Assembly (NCBI RefSeq): GCF_030248535.1
Contig: NZ_JAHGAJ010000016.1
Location: forward strand, 217,841-281,840
Reading direction: 5' to 3'
Source: Vibrio sp. D404a
GTDB taxonomy: Bacteria > Pseudomonadota > Gammaproteobacteria > Enterobacterales > Vibrionaceae
DNA: 64,000 nucleotides
In this document: piece by piece, positions 58,310 to 64,000 of the stretch
Layout: each line of letters opens with the position of its first letter
Position numbering within the stretch: the stretch's first letter is position 1
Made by a program: the position numbers and the translations under genes
The notes under the pieces: generated by a model
Seen by the model: only the letters and a program-made list of their open reading frames with translations
The model's database searches: none
Told to the model about the DNA's origin: nothing

Positions 58310-61300
58310 TTAGTTAATGTTTGGACCTAACCACTTCTCTGCTTCCAGCGAATCCCAACCCTTGCGATCTGCGTAGCTATCTACTTGATCTTGCTGAATC
58401 TGAGCAATTGCAAAGTAACGTGAATCAGGATGAGAGAAATACCACCCCGATACTGATGCACCCGGCCACATTGCATAACTGCTCGTTAGTGACATATCAA
58501 TGGTTTCCTCAACCTTCAATAGCTCCCACAATGCGCCCTTTTCAGTATGCTCAGGACAAGCAGGGTAACCCGGTGCAGGGCGAATACCTTGGTACTTCTC
58601 ACGAATCAACTCATCATTCGATAGGTTTTCATCGGCAGAGTAACCCCAGATATCTTTACGCACGTGTTCATGTAGATATTCTGCAAATGCTTCCGCAAGA
58701 CGGTCAGCCACAGCTTGAATCATAATCGCATTGTAGTCATCGCCCGCTGCTTTGTATTCATCAGCAAGCTCACGCTCTCCGATTCCGCCTGTCACTGCAA
58801 AAGCACCGATCCAATCTTTCTTACCAGACTCTTTTGGCGCAATGTAATCAGACAGACAGTAGTTAAACCCTTTCGGTTTCTCGGTTTGTTGACGTAGGTT
58901 GTGCAGAACCTTAGCGACCTCAGTTCGTGACTCATCAGTGTACACTTCAATATCGTCGCCAACACTTGATGCTGGGAACAACGCACACATGCCGCGAGCT
59001 TTAAGTAAGCCTTCACGTTCAACTCGATCAAGCAGGTCATTGGCATCTTTAAATAGACGTTTTGCCTCCTCGCCGACTTCCTCATGATCAAGAATTGCAG
59101 GGTATTTACCTACTAACGACCAAGTCATGAAGAATGGAGTCCAATCAATGTAACGACGCAAGGTCGCAACATCAAAGTCATCATAAACATGGACACCCGG
59201 CTTAGCTGGAGCTGGCGGCGTATAGCTTTCCCAATCAATAGCCACTTTATTCGCTCGAGCTTGCTCTAGAGTCACAGGCTTAGTGCGAGGTTTCTTGCGA
59301 TTGTGCTGATCACGCACACGCTCATAATCCAAATCTAGCTTCTCGACAAACGCCGGACGAAGCTCATCAGATAACAGCGAAGCACATACACCGACCGCTC
59401 GTGATGCATTGTTTACATACACCACAGGGTTCTTGTAGTTCTGCTCAATCTTAACGGCAGTATGCGCCTTGGAAGTTGTTGCACCACCAATCAATAGTGG
59501 CAAATCGAAATCCAAACGCTCCATCTCTTTAGCTACATGCACCATCTCATCTAAAGAAGGTGTGATCAGGCCAGATAGACCGATAATGTCGACATTCTCT
59601 TCCTTAGCGACTTTTAGGATCTGTTCGCAAGGAACCATCACCCCAAGATCAATAATCTCGTAGTTATTACACTGCAGTACCACGCCCACAATGTTCTTAC
59701 CGATATCGTGAACATCGCCTTTAACGGTAGCGAGCAAAATCTTACCGTTTGAAGAACCAGCTTGCTTAGATGCGTTAATGTAAGGCTCTAAGTGCGCAAC
59801 TGCTTGTTTCATTACACGTGCAGATTTTACTACTTGAGGAAGGAACATCTTACCTTCACCAAATAGGTCACCGACCACGTTCATGCCATCCATTAGTGGA
59901 CCCTCGATCACTTCCAATGGCTTGCTAGCATTAACACGCGCTTCCTCGGTATCCTCAACAATAAACTCAGTGATACCTTTAACCAGTGCATGCTCTAAAC
60001 GCTTCTCAACCGACCAAGTACGCCACTCGAGTGCAGAAGCATCTTCCTCTTTACCGACACCTTTGTTAGCGTATTCGGCAGCGATATCTAGCAATCTCTC
60101 AGTCGAGTCGTCACGACGGTTAAGAACCACATCCTCTACCGCTTCACGCAGTTTATCTGGGACGTTATCATAAATTTCAAGCTGACCAGCATTAACGATA
60201 CCCATATCCATACCGTTCTTGAAACAGTGATACAAGAATACTGCGTGAATGGCTTCTCGAACGTAGTTGTTACCACGGAAAGAGAACGATACGTTAGATA
60301 CGCCCCCAGAAATCATCGCATAAGGTAGGTCACGCTTAATATCAGCAACCGCTTCGATGAAATCAACCGCGTAGTTGTTATGCTCTTCAATACCTGTCGC
60401 AACCGCAAAGATGTTCGGGTCAAAAATAATGTCTTCTGGTGGGAAACCAACTTCATCAACCAAGATATTATATGCATTGGTACAGATCTCTAGCTTGCGC
60501 TGACGAGTCTCCGCCTGGCCAACTTCATCAAAGGCCATCACGATAACCGCAGCACCATAACGGCGAATTAGCTTAGCTTGCTCAACAAATTTCTCTTTAC
60601 CTTCTTTCAATGAGATCGAGTTAACGATGCCCTTACCTTGAATACATTTAAGGCCAGCTTCGATGACTTCCCATTTCGAGGAGTCGACCATAATAGGCAC
60701 TTTAGAAATCTCAGGTTCAGACGCACATAGATTTAAGAAACGCACCATACACGCCTCAGCGTCTAGCATGCCTTCGTCCATATTGATGTCGATGATTTGC
60801 GCGCCATTCTCAACTTGTTGACGAGCAACTTCCAAAGCTTCGTCATAAAGCTCTTCTTTAATCAGACGCTTAAATCGAGCAGAACCGGTAACGTTGGTAC
60901 GCTCGCCAACGTTGACGAACAAGGTGTCTTTTTCGATAGTGAGAGGCTCTAATCCTGATAGGCGGCATGAGACAGCTAACTCAGGTAAAGCACGCGGCTT
61001 AACATTGTCGACCACATTAGCCATATGGCGAATATGTTCTGGCGTGGTACCACAACAACCACCGATTAGGTTTAGGAAGCCGCTCTCCGCCCACTCTTTT
61101 ACGTGAGAGGCCATATCTTCAGGAGAGAGATCATATTCACCAAAGGCATTAGGAAGACCAGCATTAGGGTGAACTGAGACAAATGTTTCTGAAATGCGAG
61201 AAAGCTCATCTACATATGGGCGCAGTTCATCTGGTCCTAGGGCACAGTTCAAGCCAAAGGACAGCGGGCGAACGTGGCGTAATGAATTGTAGAAAGCTTC

Positions 61301-61987
61301 AGTTGTTTGACCGGAAAGCGTACGACCTGATGCGTCAGTGATAGTACCTGAGATCATAACAGGCAGAGTAATACCTAACTCATCGAACACGGTATCAACG
61401 GCAAAGGCACAAGCCTTAGCATTTAGAGTATCGAAGATAGTCTCAATCAGGATCAGGTCAGAACCACCTTTGATCAGCGCTCGGGTTGATTCGGAATAAG
61501 CTTCCACTAACTCGTCAAAGCTAACATTTCGATAGCCCGGGTCATTTACATCAGGGGAGATCGAACAAGTACGGTTAGTTGGACCAAGCACACCTGCGAC
61601 ATAGCGAGGCTTTTCCGGTGTTTTCGCAGTCCACTCATCAGCGGCTTCACGAGCTAGCTTAGCCGCAGCAAAGTTAATCTCTTCGCTGAGGCTTTCCATA
61701 TCATAGTCAGCCATCGCAATGGTAGTAGCGTTAAAGGTATTGGTTTCAAGGATGTCTGCGCCAGCTTCTAAGTAAGCTGAATGTATTTCCTTGATCAATT
61801 GAGGCTGAGTTAACACTAAAAGGTCATTATTGCCTTTTAGATCACTGTGCCAATCAGCAAAGCGCTCTCCTCGATAATCCTGCTCTTCCAGTTTATAGTT
61901 CTGGATCATGGTGCCCATGCCACCATCGATCAATAGAATTCGTTGCTTTAATTGAGCTTCGATCTGTTGCTTTACATTACTTCCCAC
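58310..61987 (-). CDS. metH: Cobalamin-dependent methionine synthase MetH
   Basis: Four-domain methyltransferase of 1225 residues that moves a methyl group from methyltetrahydrofolate to homocysteine. Domain 1 (residues 1-340) has the zinc cysteines GLNC and [10 protein letters not shown]; domain 2 (350-640) is the pterin-binding barrel with [11 protein letters not shown] and DINMDEG; the B12 domain has the DxHxxG motif [15 protein letters not shown] near 755; the C-terminal AdoMet reactivation domain has [16 protein letters not shown]. Length matches E. coli MetH (1227). The start has AGGA-like upstream sequence. No B12 riboswitch is visible in the 150-base leader; a MetJ operator overlaps the promoter. 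Confidence 0.97.
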   Translation of the reverse strand: MGSNVKQQIEAQLKQRILLIDGGMGTMIQNYKLEEQDYRGERFADWHSDLKGNNDLLVLTQPQLIKEIHSAYLEAGADILETNTFNATTIAMADYDMESLSEEINFAAAKLAREAADEWTAKTPEKPRYVAGVLGPTNRTCSISPDVNDPGYRNVSFDELVEAYSESTRALIKGGSDLILIETIFDTLNAKACAFAVDTVFDELGITLPVMISGTITDASGRTLSGQTTEAFYNSLRHVRPLSFGLNCALGPDELRPYVDELSRISETFVSVHPNAGLPNAFGEYDLSPEDMASHVKEWAESGFLNLIGGCCGTTPEHIRHMANVVDNVKPRALPELAVSCRLSGLEPLTIEKDTLFVNVGERTNVTGSARFKRLIKEELYDEALEVARQQVENGAQIIDINMDEGMLDAEACMVRFLNLCASEPEISKVPIMVDSSKWEVIEAGLKCIQGKGIVNSISLKEGKEKFVEQAKLIRRYGAAVIVMAFDEVGQAETRQRKLEICTNAYNILVDEVGFPPEDIIFDPNIFAVATGIEEHNNYAVDFIEAVADIKRDLPYAMISGGVSNVSFSFRGNNYVREAIHAVFLYHCFKNGMDMGIVNAGQLEIYDNVPDKLREAVEDVVLNRRDDSTERLLDIAAEYANKGVGKEEDASALEWRTWSVEKRLEHALVKGITEFIVEDTEEARVNASKPLEVIEGPLMDGMNVVGDLFGEGKMFLPQVVKSARVMKQAVAHLEPYINASKQAGSSNGKILLATVKGDVHDIGKNIVGVVLQCNNYEIIDLGVMVPCEQILKVAKEENVDIIGLSGLITPSLDEMVHVAKEMERLDFDLPLLIGGATTSKAHTAVKIEQNYKNPVVYVNNASRAVGVCASLLSDELRPAFVEKLDLDYERVRDQHNRKKPRTKPVTLEQARANKVAIDWESYTPPAPAKPGVHVYDDFDVATLRRYIDWTPFFMTWSLVGKYPAILDHEEVGEEAKRLFKDANDLLDRVEREGLLKARGMCALFPASSVGDDIEVYTDESRTEVAKVLHNLRQQTEKPKGFNYCLSDYIAPKESGKKDWIGAFAVTGGIGERELADEYKAAGDDYNAIMIQAVADRLAEAFAEYLHEHVRKDIWGYSADENLSNDELIREKYQGIRPAPGYPACPEHTEKGALWELLKVEETIDMSLTSSYAMWPGASVSGWYFSHPDSRYFAIAQIQQDQVDSYADRKGWDSLEAEKWLGPNIN

Positions 61988-62023
61988 AGTACAGCCTCAT
62001 TCCTTTAGTTATCACTCCATCCT

Positions 62024-62053
62024 ATCATACATTAAAAAGGAGTCTAGACGTCT
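62024..62053 (-). promoter_or_regulatory. MetJ operator overlapping the metH promoter
   Basis: A perfect Met box AGACGTCT is at 62046-62053, with an adjacent imperfect box AGGAGTCT (six of eight) at 62038-62045. On the minus strand, TATGAT (plus 62024-62029) is a good -10, so the boxes cover the -35 region of the metH promoter. MetJ binds such tandem 8-bp boxes with S-adenosylmethionine. Confidence 0.8.
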
Positions 62054-62156
62054 AAACGGAGAATTTGATAACTAATCTATGACAAAAAACAGTTTGCTAT
62101 TTAAGCGATAGAGGACGAAAATTCATGTTCATATTTTGTTACATATCGGAAATCCA

Positions 62157-63440
62157 ATGTCGGTCTACTACACACTTTGCTTTTTATCTGCAGCAGCAAT
62201 GTTGATAGCGTTTGTAAACAGCAAGATAGGAAAGATGCAAACCACAATCGCCATTACTGCTGGTTCGATGATGCTTTCACTGATTATCCTAATTGCAGGT
62301 CAAAACAATTGGTTTCAGCTGTCTGAAATCGCTTCAGACACAGTGGCGAGTATCAACTTCGAAGATTTTCTACTCAAAGGGATTTTAGGGTTCCTATTAT
62401 TCGCAGGTGGACTAGGGATTAAACTACCCAACCTCAAAGATCAGAAGTGGGAAATCACGGTACTCGCATTGGGCGCGACTCTGTTTTCTACTTTCTTTAT
62501 TGGATTTGTGCTTTACGGATTCTGCCAAGTTATCGGCATTCAGTTTGATCTTATCTACTGCTTACTGTTTGGCTCTCTTATTTCACCGACTGACCCAATA
62601 GCAGTACTCGCGATCGTTAAAAAACTCGATGCACCAAAACGCATTTCGACCCAAATTGAAGGTGAATCGCTGTTCAATGATGGCTTTGGTCTGGTTATCT
62701 TTGTCACTCTATTTACTATCGCATTTGGTACTGAAGCACCAACGGTAGGCAGTGTAACGATGTTGTTTATCCAAGAAGCCATTGGCGGGATTGTTTACGG
62801 CTTTGCATTAGGCCTTCTATTCCATTATCTAATTAGTAACACCGACGACCACTCAATGGAGCTGTTACTGACTATCGGTATCCCAACAGCTGGATACGCT
62901 TTTGCAGAAGTACTTCATGTATCAGGTCCATTAGCTATGGTGGTATCAGGTATTATGATCGGCAACTGGACTCGCTTTATCGGTTTCTCAAAAGAGAGTG
63001 AAGATCACTTAGACCACTTCTGGGAGCTAGTCGATGAGTTCCTAAATGGCGTGCTATTCCTGCTGATCGGTATGTCGATGCTACTTTTTGAATTCCACGA
63101 AGAAGACTGGATCTTAATGGCTTTCTCTGTGCCGTTAGTACTAGGAGCTCGCTACCTCAGTGTATTCCTGTCATACATTGGCTTTAAGCGCTTTAGAAGC
63201 TATAACCCATGGTCAGTTAAGATTCTTACATGGGGTGGATTACGTGGTGGTCTAGCTCTCGCAATGGCTCTATCTATTCCATCAGGTATCTGGGTCATCG
63301 AAGACAAACTGATCGATGTAAAAGAGATCATCCTAGTCATGACATATTCAGTGGTAGTGTTCTCAATCTTGATTCAAGGCTCAACGATTACACCAATGAT
63401 TGAGAAAGCTAAGCAAGCAGAGAAAGAACTAAACGAATAA
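62157..63440 (+). CDS. CPA1-family Na+/H+ antiporter (NhaP type)
   Basis: Polytopic inner-membrane antiporter of 427 residues with about 12 helices. Motif FGSLISPTDPIAVLAIVKKL near residue 140-160 and GESLFNDGFGLVIF (the ND motif for proton and cation exchange) near 175-190 are typical of CPA1/NhaP proteins, as is TWGGLRGGLALAMALSIP near 365-382. It has a short C-terminal tail without a TrkA-C domain. The ATG at 62157 has CGGA upstream; the longer frame uses TTG at 62136. It is divergent from metH; the cation (Na+, Li+ or K+) cannot be decided from sequence. Confidence 0.9.
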   Translation: MSVYYTLCFLSAAAMLIAFVNSKIGKMQTTIAITAGSMMLSLIILIAGQNNWFQLSEIASDTVASINFEDFLLKGILGFLLFAGGLGIKLPNLKDQKWEITVLALGATLFSTFFIGFVLYGFCQVIGIQFDLIYCLLFGSLISPTDPIAVLAIVKKLDAPKRISTQIEGESLFNDGFGLVIFVTLFTIAFGTEAPTVGSVTMLFIQEAIGGIVYGFALGLLFHYLISNTDDHSMELLLTIGIPTAGYAFAEVLHVSGPLAMVVSGIMIGNWTRFIGFSKESEDHLDHFWELVDEFLNGVLFLLIGMSMLLFEFHEEDWILMAFSVPLVLGARYLSVFLSYIGFKRFRSYNPWSVKILTWGGLRGGLALAMALSIPSGIWVIEDKLIDVKEIILVMTYSVVVFSILIQGSTITPMIEKAKQAEKELNE

Positions 63441-64000
63441 ACTCTTACCTTATACAGAGGCTATAAAGATATTGCCTCTGTATTCTCCTACCTGAATTGA
63501 ATCCCTCCAAATACCTACACCCATAGCTAATCCAAATCTCCCTTTGTAACCCTGGTTCAATCCATTATTTCCCCTAACAACTGGCGTCTTCTTGGATGAA
63601 TTACAAACCCAGCACTCTTGTTAATACCAAAACACACAAATAACACTCAGCTCTAATTCGCCACCACATCAAGTTAATACCAGTTGAGTAGACCTCCTGT
63701 GATTCTGGAGTTCCCCAAAACATCGGCTTACCTATGATTAGTATATTGAGTAAATGATTCAGCTCCTTGGGCAGTCTTCACGAGATGTCACATAGGAGGT
63801 GAGAATAGGTAAAAAGTGTAGTCATGCGGATGACAGTGATTTTTGGAGAGCTTTGTAGAGAGGGAAAGCTGTAAAAAAGAGTGGATTATCGAGAACCGTT
63901 ACTTGTTTAGGTTGAAATTATCCAAAAGTACATTTGAATACTTCATTGAAATGGGACAAGCTCTGACGCTAGTCAGAGCTTTAATACCAATCTAAGTAAA
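63441..64000. other. Right-end region without genes
   Basis: The last 560 bases show no convincing reading frame or RNA gene. Three copies of TTAATACCA lie at 63621-63629, 63674-63682 and 63981-63989, which resembles Vibrio intergenic repeats with the sequence TAATACCAATC, and a strong hairpin is at 63958-63981. No insertion-sequence ends are visible. Confidence 0.5.
63958..63981. other. Strong hairpin at right edge
   Basis: AAGCTCTGAC and GTCAGAGCTT form a perfect 10-bp stem with a GCTA loop and are followed by TAATACC. The T run is short, so terminator function is uncertain; it may belong to a repeat element that continues beyond the window. Confidence 0.5.

Overview
The window is an ordinary chromosomal segment of a marine gammaproteobacterium of the genus Vibrio (family Vibrionaceae). 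The evidence is a complete MSHA type IV pilus locus between csrD and mreB, a qstR-type regulator between ssb and galU, and the order metH-lysC-aminotransferase-pglL-uvrA-galU-qstR-ssb-csrD-msh-mreBCD, which matches the large chromosome of V. cholerae as I remember it. Coding density is high. There are no rRNA or tRNA genes, no insertion sequences, no CRISPR array and no prophage.

Layout, left to right. (1) 1-5600, housekeeping: the 5' end of a yjjP-like exporter gene, obgE, rpmA, rplU, then ispB, a 63-codon unknown gene, mdh and the divergent argR. (2) 5900-10300, a TAXI-type TRAP transporter (binding protein, fused permease with a PDZ-like tail) with a UspA-type protein. (3) 10370-15140, hprA-like dehydrogenase, rluA and rapA on the minus strand. 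(4) 15600-17000, a PIN-PhoH fusion protein. (5) 17060-27910, minus strand: tldD, a nitrilase-family amidase, yhdP, rng, maf (yhdE), mreD, mreC, mreB. (6) 28056-45683, the MSHA pilus locus: structural genes mshBACDOPQ and assembly genes mshIJKLMNEGF, then csrD (mshH), all on the minus strand. (7) 47860-55210, ssb and the divergent qstR, galU, uvrA and a PglL-type O-oligosaccharyltransferase. (8) 55270-63440, a class V aminotransferase, a lysine riboswitch with lysC, metH, and a CPA1 Na+/H+ antiporter. The last 560 bases hold no recognisable gene.

How genes work together: MshE (ATPase with a c-di-GMP-binding MshEN domain), MshG (platform), MshL (secretin), MshI/J/K (alignment complex), MshM and MshN build the pilus from MshA with minor pilins MshB/C/D/O, MshP and the large MshQ. 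The mre genes set cell shape. CsrD controls turnover of Csr small RNAs in E. coli. Regulatory sites readable in the sequence include a lysine riboswitch with its promoter, a MetJ operator at metH, a LexA box at uvrA, a CRP-like site before the PIN-PhoH gene, an FNR-like site before mdh and many rho-independent terminators.

I did not find a clearly undescribed system. The most unusual items are a tandem 24-bp expansion that triplicates the VLGSD motif in Maf, three tandem related modules in MshQ, a PDZ-like tail on the TRAP permease, and several strong hairpins without an obvious terminator function.
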